Part shown: positions 34,821 to 44,716 of the stretch, piece after piece | Numbering within the stretch: position 1 is the stretch's first letter | Layout: every line of letters starts with the position of its first letter | Position numbers and translations under genes: made by a program | From: Spiroplasma mirum ATCC 29335 | GTDB lineage: Bacteria > Bacillota_I > Bacilli_A > Mycoplasmatales > Mycoplasmataceae | Reading direction: 5' to 3' | Length of the DNA: 64,000 nt | Assembly: GCF_000565195.1 (NCBI RefSeq) | Contig: NZ_CP006720.1 | Span: 434,001-498,000, forward strand | Notes under the pieces: model-generated | The model's input: only the letters and a program-made list of their open reading frames with translations | Databases searched by the model: none | Told to the model about the DNA's origin: nothing

Positions 34821-36272
34821 TTCAAGGTGCTTATAATATTATTGATAAAGAATTAGCGCTAGTATATGCTACTCCTGACTTAATGCATGATCTGTGATAT
34901 GTTAACCAATATAATATTATTAATCATCTTCATAGACTGGATGCTGTGACAATGATTCCTTATAATGAGATGCATGCTTTTATTAATGTTGCTACCCAAT
35001 ATTCAATGCAAGTAAATAATTTAATTCTACCGTTTAGTATTATGATTGGGTTAGGATGCACGAGGAATTTTTTCATTGCCTATGGGCAACGTAATAGTCA
35101 AAAAATGAAAGAAATTGCTGGGAATGGTTTTGCTACAACAACTATTTTTTCAATTATTGTTGCTTTTGTAATTTTTTGTATAATTTTTACGTAATGGCAT
35201 GATATTTTAATTACTAGTCAAATGGGATCATATTACAAACCAATCGCAGAACAATTATGTTGGAGCTATTTATATCCGGTCTTATTATCAACATCTTTAA
35301 TGTTTTTAAGTTATTCGTTTTATCAATGCTACGCAGTGAAGGAAAAATGAACTTGTTTATTATGTCAATTTTAACCTCTGTTTTAATAAATTGTGCGGAA
35401 AGCATTTTCTTTATGAAAAGTTTGTCACTTCACTTACAAATGGTTGCTTAAATGTTAGGAACTATACTTTCTTATTTTGTCCAATTTGTATGGGGAGTAA
35501 CTATAGTTTTTGCTTTAAACATAGTAATACTCGCTTTAGTATGCATGATTTATTTTTTATAAAATGAAGTAATGTCGTTAACTTTATAAAAGCGGGATTA
35601 CCTAATTTTATTATTAGTTTATCATTTATGTTAACTTCTTATGTTGCTACTAGTTTAGCAGTGTTACTACCTAATCAAAAGTATAAAAATAATATTGCTA
35701 TTCTTCAACAATTAATATCTGCTATTTAACCCATGAATAACTTTTATTATTTCCGTTGGTTTCGGGTTAATCCAGGGGAGGGGGTCCGTTCGATTATTGC
35801 TTATAACTATGGTGCGGAAAAATATAATTGGATTTGACAGGTTCTAAAACAAGTTAGTTTAGTTTTAATAATCTGGTTTTATTTAATTTTTATTTTAATT
35901 ATGATTTTTGTGAGTAATATGATTAAGTTGTTTGCTTTTCCTGTCCAAGATGAAGCGCAATACCATTAATGAGTTGTCATATATTTTATGGCTTATCCAA
36001 CATGTTTGTTAACTTTTATATGCTTAACTTTATTTCAAGGAATTAACAAATCAATGATGGCTACTTTTACTAATAGTTTACGCTCGGTAGTAATTGCTTT
36101 GCCATTCTTAGCGATTGGTTATGGAATAAGTATTGCAACTGGTAATCCAATTTGATTCTTTATTTTAATTCCCATTTTATGACATTATTGAAGAAAATAC
36201 CATTATCAGTTAATTGATATCCCGGATAATTTTAATCTGCAGGATGTTGTATTTATTAAAAAAAGTTACTAA
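34821..36272 (+). pseudogene. MATE-family efflux transporter remnant fused to pnuC
   Basis: From AYNIIDKELALVYATPDLM the sequence is MATE-like, lacking the first residues. NNLILPFSIMIGLGCTRNFF and AYGQRNSQKMKEIAGN match MATE TM2 and the following loop. It stays in the pnuC frame to TAA at 35192. Later pieces in several frames (LPNFIISLSFMLTSYVATS, RSIIAYNYGAEKY, MIKLFAF, PCLLTFICLTLFQGINKSMM) continue to TAA 36270. Multiple stops and shifts make it nonfunctional. Confidence 0.75.
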
Positions 36273-37152
36273 TGCATAGTTTATAAAATATGATTTTTTA
36301 TATAGAAAAAATGTCTAAAATTAGTAGAAATTTTTCTAAAAAAATAAGTTTTTTAAATATAAAAGAGTTAAAATAAAGATGTAAATAGGTAACAAATTAA
36401 AGTTAATAATTTTTATCAATTTGGTTATTTAAGTTAACTAAATTATTTTTACCTATTTACAAATGAAAAATAGTGACCAAGACCATACTTTTAAAAATAA
36501 TACGATTCATTATTTGTAATTTTATTCAAGCAAGTAAAAACCATTCCACCTTAATTCTGCTAACTCTTTATTTGCCAAACATAAATTATAATTAAAATTA
36601 ATTTGTAATAAATATTATTTAGAATTAAATCTATTCTTATTGTAACACCAATGCAACATAGTTAGTTTAAAGATGACCCTGTTAGAGTTAGAATTAATAT
36701 TGTTAAATAATATTATTTAAAATAAAAGTATTCTTAACTATTAATTTTTCTAAGTTATAAATTATTATTTTTTAAGCATTATGCAAATATAATTGATGAA
36801 AATATTAATTTAATAACAAGACAAGCTCATTAAGATATTACATTTTATTAACGTGACTCTTAAAAAAAGTTTTAATTTTGCAAGAAATATTTTTCTTTCC
36901 AGAACTTTTTATAATTTTGCCAATTACTTTTCTAACTTAATTAAGAATAAATGATCAAAAAAAAAAAAAAGTATTTTTAATTTATAAAACGTTTATTAAA
37001 ATATGGGCGTTTTTTTTTGTAAAATAACTTTAATTAAATAATTTTTATCTTTCGGGTGTAAAAACTGTGCTTGTTTCTTTCTTAAAAATAATTATAATCC
37101 TAAAATAGGTTTATTTACATTAATAGCAAGGAACATAAGGATACCGGAAGAC
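36273..37152. other. 880-base noncoding, AT-rich region
   Basis: No frame of useful length is open on either strand. The region holds the inverted repeat at 36380-36460, an A14 run at 36957-36970 and scattered short readable bits (for example QASKNHSTLILLTLYLPN at about 36527) that may be relics. I recognise no gene or RNA. Confidence 0.5.
36380..36460. repeat. 13-bp inverted repeat with 56-base spacer
   Basis: TGTAAATAGGTAA at 36380-36392 is matched by its near-perfect inverse TTACCTATTTAC at 36449-36460 plus one base. The spacer is AT-rich without a frame. It could be a hairpin, a protein-binding pair or a relic of an element end. Confidence 0.5.
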
Positions 37153-37686
37153 ATGAAAAAAATCTTTAGAAATCTTGGGAATGTTATTATTTTAACTGAT
37201 ACTGCTAGTTTTGTATTAGGATTTGTGGGTTCATTATGTGGAATTATTAGTTTGCTATCCCTTGAACCTTTTTGAAATAATACAATTTTATCTTATGATA
37301 TTACGATTGGGGCAATTTTTTTTGACATTGCTAGTATGTTATTTATTTTAATTGCTTTTATTGTTGGAACTAAGCATTTACAAGTTAAGCAAGATAAACA
37401 TGAGACAGTTAAAATTTTGAAGTTAGAAAAAACCTCACTCCAACTAGATTTTTTTAGTTTTTTTATTGGTTTAATTTTTGAAATTCTTAGTTTAGTATTC
37501 TTAACTGTTTTATGAAAAAATGTTTGCTTCTCTTATTTTGCCACTATTTTAGCAGTTATCATTGATATTAGTAGTGGTTTATTAGCAGTGATTGCTTTAA
37601 AAGTATTTTTTTTCTGGTTCGCAAAGCAGGTAGCCTGAATGCACCAAAATAAAATTTTAATAAATAATTTTTTATTTATTAGTTAA
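37153..37686 (+). CDS. Four-helix membrane protein of a small paralogous family
   Basis: The protein has 177 residues and a GGAAG site. Hydrophobic segments lie at about 17-40, 55-73, 100-125 and 130-155. The signature GSLCGIISLLSLEPFWNN is shared with the broken gene at 42184-42686 (GSLSVISLEPFWNP). No named family is recognised. TGA-Trp codons occur in the body. The two copies lie about 5 kb apart. Confidence 0.65.
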
Positions 37687-37838
37687 ATATTAAGTAAAAA
37701 ATGTTAACTATGATGTTAGACCCTAATTTCCGGTGAATAACCTTTGGAAAACCGGGCGGGGGGGGGTGGTCGCTATATTTTATGCAAAAAATATTATATA
37801 ATTAATATAATAGTTTTAAATATAAAGAGGATATTTTT

Positions 37839-38261
37839 ATGGCAAAAAATTATAAATTAACCGAGCCAGAAATAAGAAAGATATGAGATAACACTCATCC
37901 TACGTACGGGTACGGGGGGCGAAATAATACTTTATTTCATAAAGATATTGCCGGAACTTTAATTAAAATTACTGAATTTAATAAGGAAACAGAATTTGGG
38001 CGAGTAATTGATTTATTATTACCAGTTGAAAAAGGTGACGAAGTTGAGGTTAATAATAGTTTAGCAATCCATTGAAAAAATGCAAAAGCACGTAAGGAAA
38101 CATTAAATGATTGAAAAGTAGCAGTGCACAGTGAAATTAAATCAAGTAATAAAAAAGAATTTCAACAACCACTAAATGTTAAAAGTAATAAAATTATTAA
38201 AGCTAAAGATATGAAAATCAAAGAAGTATCATCAATTTGAGCTAAAAATAAAAAATCTTAA
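37839..38261 (+). CDS. 140-residue hypothetical protein
   Basis: ATG follows AGAGGATA. The product is soluble, basic and rich in Lys, Glu and Asn. It contains NTHPTYGYGGRNNTLFHKD and a later FGRVIDLLLPVEKGDEVEVN. Several TGA-Trp codons are used. TATAAT at 37797-37802 is a good -10. A run of nine G at 37758-37766 lies upstream of it. No family is recognised. Confidence 0.62.
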
Positions 38262-38283
38262 TTAATTAAGAGTTTTTATTTTA

Positions 38284-39228
38284 TTAATTATTATAGAGTA
38301 ACCAATTAGTTCCTGTTTCATTAACAATCAGTCAATTGTTATTTGTTAACAAAAGAATTGAAATATTTAAGGTTTGTTTTGTTAAACTTGTTGGTTTTAA
38401 ATCTTGCAAATTACTAATATCAAGCAAGATAAGTAAGATTACCTGTCATCTGGTTAATTAAAATTCCATTTTGATCAACTTTAACAATTTGAGAAACATT
38501 TTGATATTGTTGATAAGTAATTAAAGAAAGGATAATTTAAATCAGTAAAATCAACATATGTTAAGGTTAAATTATTTGGTGCTACAAAAAAACATACTAT
38601 GATTATTAATTGCAATAAAAGAATTACTTAATAAGCTTAATCCTTTAAGATGCAAAGCACTTAATTCGGGTTGCGAATTATTAATTTTTAAATATCACAT
38701 ATTATTATCCAGATCACTAATGATAAAAGTATTATTAGTTAATGGTAAAATATTATTTATTTCATTTATATTATTCATTTTAATTTTTAGTGGTGTTAAA
38801 ACTGGCTGGTGATGATTAGTAAAATTTAAATTTTTTATGATGGGATGGTTAACATCGGTTAAATCAAAATATTGTAAAGCACTTGGAAATACTCCGATTT
38901 GATAACCAATTAAAATATTATCATTTGGTAAAACAAATTCATACATTCCAATTCCAAGATTTTTAAAGAGTAACTTACTAATAGGATTAGTTGGATTTGT
39001 TAAGTCAAGATAATATAAATCTTTGTTATTTCCAATTTCGTAAGTAACTACCTTACTATCACTAATTTTTGTTTTGTTAAAAGTAAATTTCCCCAGTTTT
39101 GTTAAATGCTGGTTAAATGCTTTCAAAGAATTATGATCATGACTGTGATGTTGGTTTTTAAAAGTTGAACTTACGGTCATGACGCCGCTGATAATTAAGG
39201 ACATTAATAAATTAATTATTTTTTTCAT
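38284..39228 (-). pseudogene. Broken secreted repeat-type protein
   Basis: On the minus strand ATG 39228 follows AAAGGATG. A signal peptide (MKKIINLLMSLIISGVMTVS) is followed by a His-rich patch and repeated segments. These look like beta-propeller or repeat units: YYLDLTNPTNPISKLLFKNL and QYFDLTDVNHPIIKNLNF share the D-L-T-x-x-N-x-P-I pattern. The frame stops at 38572, and further repeat-like pieces (YVDFTDLNYP, LDISNLQDLKPTS) follow in other frames to a stop at 38284. No lipobox Cys is seen. Confidence 0.68.
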
Positions 39229-39283
39229 TATGTTTTCTGCATCCTTTCCGAAAAAAAGTTTTTCTTCATTTTCATTATAAAAT

Positions 39284-39313
39284 AAAAAAGGTTATTTAAT
39301 TAATAACCTTTTT
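39284..39313 (-). terminator. Terminator of the thiT gene
   Basis: AAAAAGGTTATT pairs with AATAACCTTTTT downstream of the thiT stop. The flanking A and T runs make it work in either direction. Confidence 0.7.
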
Positions 39314-39343
39314 AAACTTTTCTTAGTTATTAATAATATTTCA

Positions 39344-40375
39344 TTAATAACCATAATGTTGTTGAAAACGATTTATATACACGGGAGCTAACCCACGTAG
39401 AGCAATCGGCACTACGATTTGGATCAGCGGATATGTAAATAAGAAAACATGAATAAAGTTATAAACAAATGCATATAATCATCCGCTATAACCTTTTCAA
39501 ATTGCATACGGGTATAACACGTTTCAGACTGCTACTGCTGATAAAATTTGTCAAAAGTAAATAATTAGCATAATTGTTATACACATAATTAAATAGTTAA
39601 TATAAGTAATATATTTTTTATCATTTGTAACTTTGAATCGCATTCATCCTGCTAAACAGGGAGTTGTCATTGGTAAAAAATAATCTAGGATAAATGATCA
39701 TGGTGAAATAATAAATCCTGATTGAATAAATAAAATTGCTAATAATGAACTAACTGCCCCACAAATTCATCCTGCTAAACTTGAATGAATAAAAGCTAAG
39801 ATAATTAACGGAATATATTTTAAAGCAACGCCACCACCATTTGGTAATTGGGGTAAGATATAACTTTCAATATAATTTAATGCTAAAGTAATTCCAACAA
39901 ATAACGCAATGATGACATAATCAAAGGTATGCCATTTTCTAATTCCAAATAATTGTCAAAATTTTTTTTGTTTATTTTTATTTTTAAAAATGGTATCTTG
40001 TGGTTTTAATTCTTGACTATAAATTGTAATATTTAAAACTAAATTTAAAATATTTAAACTAAAGATACTTAGTAAAATAAACTGCATTTTATAGTTTAAA
40101 TATTCATCGTATTTACAAATTCAACAACTCACCGCGTATAAAATCGCAAAAATTAATCCAAAACTACAAAAGCAAATTAAAAATAACCGCATATTTTGCA
40201 AGTTTTCATCGTTGTTAATATGCAATAATTTGCTAAGTATCGTTGCCTTTAAACTAGCTGTTAAAACTAGAAAAACTAAATACAAAACAATGGGAATTAT
40301 ACAAATGATCTTAGCGGTCCACAAAATTATTTTTTGTTGTTTGGCATCATAAAAATTTTCAACAGTTTGGTCCAT
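39344..40375 (-). CDS. thiT: ThiT-like thiamine transporter S-component (ECF type)
   Basis: The protein has 343 residues with ten or more TGA-Trp codons. The C-terminal half (about 150-335) matches the ECF S-component ThiT: FDYVIIALFVGITLALNYIE, then LPNGGGVALKYIPLIILAF, then SLAGWICGAVSSLLAILF, and SPWSFILDYFLPMTTPCLAGW. These are the conserved substrate-loop and helix motifs of thiamine-specific S-components. An N-terminal extension of about 140 residues adds three or more membrane helices and is unusual. A TPP riboswitch precedes it on the same strand, which supports thiamine as substrate. Confidence 0.82.
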
Positions 40376-40464
40376 AAAAAAAATCCTTACACAATAATTA
40401 GATAGTAATTAACATGAGAAAGAAAACAAAATAATAGAATATAAAATTAATTCGTCATAATTTG

Positions 40465-40548
40465 AACTCCCTACTCTAGTATTAACTAAATCAGGTTCTA
40501 AGAGTATTTCTCAAGTTTATTAAATAATAAACTATATTTTTCAATTGC
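40465..40548 (-). promoter_or_regulatory. TPP (THI-box) riboswitch
   Basis: On the minus strand the sequence contains CTTGAGA, then AGAACCTGATTTAGTTAAT and ACTAGAGTAGGGA. These are the conserved CUGAGA, ACCUGAU and GUAGGGA-type parts of the TPP aptamer in the right order and spacing. A perfect 8-bp P3-like hairpin (AGTTTATT/AATAAACT) precedes CTTGAGA. It lies about 90 bases before the thiT start. The expected effect is repression when thiamine pyrophosphate is plentiful. P1 is less clear by eye. Confidence 0.85.
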
Positions 40549-40597
40549 TAAAACATTCTAACATAACCTTTAAAAATAATAAATAATATTAGTAACT

Positions 40598-40612
40598 AAA
40601 AAAAAAAAAAAA
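40598..40612. repeat. A15 homopolymer upstream of the rpiR pseudogene
   Basis: Fifteen consecutive A lie between the TPP riboswitch unit (minus) and the rpiR start, about 12 bases before a TATGAT box at 40620. Confidence 0.7.
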
Positions 40613-40660
40613 CAATAATTATGATAATTTATGATAATTTTATAAGTAAGGGGTAATTAA

Positions 40661-41496
40661 GTGAATAATGAGGAGACAATGGGACTTATGAATTATGATA
40701 ACTTAATTAATAAATTAGAAAATTTAAAAAATAATGAAAATAAATTTTCTTTTATCAGTGAATTTATTATTAATCATCTGAATAAAATTAATAATTATAA
40801 TATTAACCAATTAGCAAAAGCAACTTTTTCCTCTTCGGCCACAATTATTCGAATGTGCAAAGAAATTGGCCTACAAGGTTATAAACAGTTAATCATTATT
40901 TTAACATCTTTTAATACTAATAAGCACCCAAATAATCATAATAAACTAGATAGTACTTTAACTAAAATTAAAACTAATTTAGATGCAACCAACATCTTAT
41001 TAAATTTTGAAATTATTTAAAAATTTGTTAACTATGTTAATAGTAATAAAACAATTTTATTATTTGCCTATGGTAAATTAGCTTTATGAATGGAAAGCTT
41101 TTATTCAAGAATATTGCGACTAGGTATTAAAACTTATTTTAATAAAGACCATGAAAACAATTTAATTTTTAGTGAAATTATTGACCAGGATTTTGTTGTC
41201 TTAGCATTATCCTTTATCGGGTATCGGGGGAAACCAAAAGTGTTTTAAATTTAGTTAAGCAAGCCAAAAAAAACCATGCTGTTATTTTTACGATTAGTAA
41301 ATATTTGCAGAATCACTTAAAAAAACTAGGAGATTATAATTTAAATCTTAGTTATAATCCGAATGATAATTATTTAATTACAAAGTCAACACGTTATGCG
41401 ATGCTATATGTGTTAGATTTAATTTATGAACAAATTATTGCCTCAAAAGAAGAATACTATACTAATATTTTACAAAATACCTTTTTAAAAAAATAA
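40661..41496 (+). pseudogene. Broken MurR/RpiR-family regulator
   Basis: GTG start. The first 119 codons encode the RpiR N-terminal HTH (INQLAKATFSSSATIIRMCKEIGLQGYKQL). TAA at 41018 follows. The sugar-isomerase (SIS) domain continues in the same frame (NKTILLFAYGKLALWMESFYSRI). A frameshift near 41225 interrupts the conserved SGETKSVLNLVKQAKK. The final frame reaches TAA 41494. RpiR proteins sense phosphosugars. It is broken twice and unlikely to be functional. Confidence 0.8.
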
Positions 41497-41538
41497 AAAA
41501 AGTTTTAATTTTAAAAATAAATAATGAAACTTTTTTTG
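41495..41538 (+). terminator. Terminator after the rpiR pseudogene
   Basis: AAAAAAAGTTT pairs with AAACTTTTTTT around a loop of about 20 bases. Confidence 0.55.
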
Positions 41539-41588
41539 TTTTGTTTACTTTTAAACTTAATTATAGGGAAAAGAGGTAATAAATTTTA

Positions 41589-42085
41589 ATGGGTGTGGAT
41601 AAAAGTACTGCGCCAATGGTGGTTAAAAAATTATTAGATGATAAAGAAGAAGATGAGGAAGAATTATTAACTAGTAAGAATACTTATCAAATTGGAAGTG
41701 AAATTAAATTTGATGAAATTTTACCAAAACAATTGTTTACGAAACCAAAACCATTATTTACTGAAGCAAGTTTAATTAAAGTTTTAGAAGAACTTGGAGT
41801 TGGCCGTCCGGCTACCTATGCAACCATTTTTAAAATTTTACAAACTCGTGAATATGTTACTTTAAACAAAAAAGCATATGAACCAACCGTACAAGGGATT
41901 AAAACCATTTATTATTTAGAAAAAGCATATCAAAGCATTATTAATGAATACTATACTGCTAATATGGAAAAGGTATTAGACTAGACCAAATTGCGGAAGG
42001 AAAGTTAGATTCTAAAGATTATTTAATTGATTTTTGGTTAGAGTTTAATAAAAAAATTAAGCAATTATTTCGGAACCGCTTTTAA
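41589..42085 (+). pseudogene. topA: Fragment of DNA topoisomerase I (topA)
   Basis: The frame contains LPKQLFTKPKPLFTEASLIKVLEELGVGRPATYA and TREYVTLNKKAYEPTVQGI. These match the TopA region with the PPxRYTEASLIKxLEExGIGRPSTYA motif. LDQIAEGKLDSKDYLIDFW follows after a frameshift at 41981. The catalytic Toprim part and active-site Tyr are absent, and it ends at 42085. It is an internal/late fragment; a full topA must lie elsewhere if the cell has one. Confidence 0.8.
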
Positions 42086-42183
42086 TTACTAGTTTTTCGG
42101 AAAAATATTGACGATTTACTTTTAAATTTAAAAAGAGTATAATTCTGGTTATGTTATCATTTATAAAACAGAGTCTATTTACT

Positions 42184-42686
42184 ATGAAAAAACTCAAAGA
42201 CAAAATTGTCTGATCTGATATTTTAAGTTTTATTTTTGGTTTTTTTTAGAATTATGTTTGGGAGTTTAAGTGTAATTTCATTAGAACCATTTTGAAATCC
42301 AAACAAAAAAGTGAGAAATACGCACTCTTTTATTTTTACCTTGTTATCAATCTTTTTTGATACTTTAAGTGTTTTAAGTGCTTTTGTTGCTTACCGGTCA
42401 GGAACCAAATTTATATAATTTACAAAAAACAACAATGCAAAATAAAAAAAGTTTTGGTTATCAGTATAAACGTTGAGCCTTTCGATGTGACTTATTAAAC
42501 TTCATCTTTGGGCTTGGCGGATTAATCTTTGGGGTGGTTAGCTTAATTACGCTATTTCCCTTAACTTTTAATGAATATATTTCTTGGTGGGGAACCATTA
42601 CCTCAGTATGTTTTGATACAATTTCTTGTTTCCTAGTAGTTTGCGCGCTATGTTTCTTCTGTCAAATTATGAAAGTAGCTAACTAA
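42184..42686 (+). pseudogene. Broken paralogue of the 37153 membrane protein
   Basis: It starts MKKLKDKIVWSDILSFIFG and shares GSLSVISLEPFWNP with the gene at 37153. Later pieces read FDTLSVLSAFVAYRSGTKF and FIFGLGGLIFGVVSLITLFP, each in a shifted frame. The last open part ends CFFCQIMKVAN at TAA 42684. The original probably had four membrane segments like the 37153 protein. Confidence 0.7.
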
Positions 42687-42766
42687 AACCTTTGAAAGAG
42701 AACATTTCCTAAAATTTTAAAATTATTATATAATTTAAAAGAATTAATGAAAATGAGGATCAGAAT

Positions 42767-43504
42767 ATGGCACGAAAAAAGAAAACACCACCGAACGAAG
42801 ATTTAGCAATTAATTTAGAAAATCATCTGAGTTATGATGATGATATTGAATCAGTAAGTGGCATTCAATTAACTGATGAATTAGTGCAGGATGAACCACC
42901 AAAAGAACAAATAATTGTTGAAGATAATCCCCAAGATAGTGAAGTTTCATTTACAAACAGCCCTCCAGAAGGTAATATCCACGCAATTTTGAAAAATGCT
43001 CGTTCAAAAATTAATGAGTTAAAAAATGAACCCGGTTTAAATGAACATAATAATTTGATAGAACGTTTGGAAAACTTAAAAAAACTGCGCGACAGTTCGC
43101 AAGCTCAACCCAATGAGTTTCAACAATTATTAAACTGGATTAAGGAACGTAATTTTAATGACCGGATGGATTATATTATGAAACGGATTAAAACCTCTCA
43201 CCGTGATGATGATAAGTTAACTTTAAATGCGAATGGCGAAGAAATTGTTGTTAATAGAGTAGATGATGAATTGGGGGAAGAAGAAGTAGTAATTTTACCA
43301 TTGGGTGAAAAGGTGTTCCAAAAGAAAAAGAATTCTTCTCATAAAAAAACTACCCCAATTGCTTATTCTAACCAGGAAGATTTGTTAAAAAATGAAAATG
43401 ATAATATTACAATTACCTTATCAATTACCCAATTTCGCAAGATTTTAAAAGATACCGTTGAAGATGTTTTAAAAGAATTAGGTATTAAAAATAATAGTGA
43501 ATAA
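42767..43504 (+). CDS. Acidic hypothetical protein (245 residues)
   Basis: ATG follows an ATGAGGATC stretch. The N-terminus is basic (MARKKKTPP), then a long acidic Asp/Glu/Pro-rich low-complexity part (about 25-75), a helical region, a second acidic stretch (about 165-180) and a basic KKKNSSHKK patch. The C-terminus is helical (FRKILKDTVEDVLKELGI). It has no membrane segment and no recognised domain. It could be a DNA- or cytoskeleton-associated protein, which is speculation. A terminator follows. Confidence 0.6.
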   Translation: MARKKKTPPNEDLAINLENHLSYDDDIESVSGIQLTDELVQDEPPKEQIIVEDNPQDSEVSFTNSPPEGNIHAILKNARSKINELKNEPGLNEHNNLIERLENLKKLRDSSQAQPNEFQQLLNWIKERNFNDRMDYIMKRIKTSHRDDDKLTLNANGEEIVVNRVDDELGEEEVVILPLGEKVFQKKKNSSHKKTTPIAYSNQEDLLKNENDNITITLSITQFRKILKDTVEDVLKELGIKNNSE

Positions 43505-43516
43505 CTAAAAATATTG

Positions 43517-43549
43517 AAAAAAACATTACATTTTGGTAGTGTTTTTTTA
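43517..43549 (+). terminator. Terminator before nadD
   Basis: AAAAAAACATTAC pairs with GTAGTGTTTTTTT (one G-U), separating the acidic-protein gene from nadD. Confidence 0.7.
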
Positions 43550-43601
43550 TTATTAAGATAAAATAAATTAGTAATGATAATAAAAAGGGAGAAAAAACAT
43601 A

Positions 43602-44702
43602 ATGAAAATAGCATTATTTGGTGGAAGTTTTGATCCATTTCATAGTGATCATTTAAAAATGATAAAATTAGTTAAGGAACATTGTGATATTCAAGAAGTT
43701 TGAATTATTCCCACTAATCAAAACCCCTTTAAAACACGAAAATTATCACCAATTACTGATCGCTTAAATATGATTAAACTTGCCATTCAAGGTTTAGACT
43801 ATGTTAAAATTAATGATTTAGAATTAAAAAATAATGCTCCTAGCATTACTTACCAAACTGTGAAGACTTTGTATGAACAAGACCCAACTAACCAATTTTA
43901 TTTTATGATTGGTTCTGACCAATTAGCTAGTTTAGATAAGTGAAATAATATTAATGAATTAGTAAAACTGCAAACTTTTATTATTTTTGAACGTAATCAC
44001 TGAGATGTTACTCCTGAGATTTTAACTAAATACCAGGCAATTAGTGTCACTTTTAAAAATAATACACATTTATCAAGTACCCTGGTCCGGGAAGGAAAAA
44101 ATTTAGATTTACAATTACCAGCTATTAATAATTATATTAATGACCACTTATTATATTTTGAAGAACGAATTCAGGACCAAATGGATGAAAAACGGTACCT
44201 TCATTGTTTAAATGTTGGTAAAAAAGCTCAAGAATTAGCAATTATCCACCATTTAGATGATCATAAAGCTTTAATTGCCGGAACTTTTCATGATGTTACG
44301 AAACGTTGAAGTGAAGAGCGTCAACGTGATATGCTAATAAAATATTGACCAGAAGGTTTAACTGAGCCAGTGCCTACTTGGCATTCTTATACCGGGTTTT
44401 TACATTTAAAATATGATTTGTTATTTACAGACGAAGAAATTTTGAATGCTGTGAAATGACATACGGTTGGTCATCCCAAAATGACACTCTTTGAAATGTT
44501 AATTTTTATTGCTGATAAAATTAGTGCTGAACGTAATTATCCCGGGGTCGAAGAGTTACGAAAGTTAGCTAACGAGGATTTAACCTTAACTTTTAAGGAG
44601 ATGTTAAAACGTCAGTATGAAATTGTTAGTCAAAAACATGGGGTGGATAATTTAGGAACTAATATTTTAAAAACATACAAAGCTTGAATTACTGATCAAT
44701 AA
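43602..44702 (+). CDS. nadD: NadD-YqeK fusion: nicotinate mononucleotide adenylyltransferase plus HD phosphohydrolase
   Basis: The protein has 366 residues, two enzymes in one chain. Residues 1-190 are NadD: GGSFDPFHSDHL (nucleotidyl-transfer motif), IPTNQNPFK, YFMIGSDQLASLDKW and SSTLVREG. Residues about 200-366 are an HD-domain hydrolase like YqeK (symmetrical Ap4A hydrolase): RYLHCLNVGKKA, AGTFHDVTKRW (HD pair), KWHTVGHPKM and FIADKISAERNYPGV. Mollicutes often carry this fusion. NadD makes the substrate of NadE (5827-6567). The ribosome site is AAAGGGAG; mtnN follows 14 bases later. Confidence 0.92.
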
Positions 44703-44716
44703 AGGAGAAAAATATA

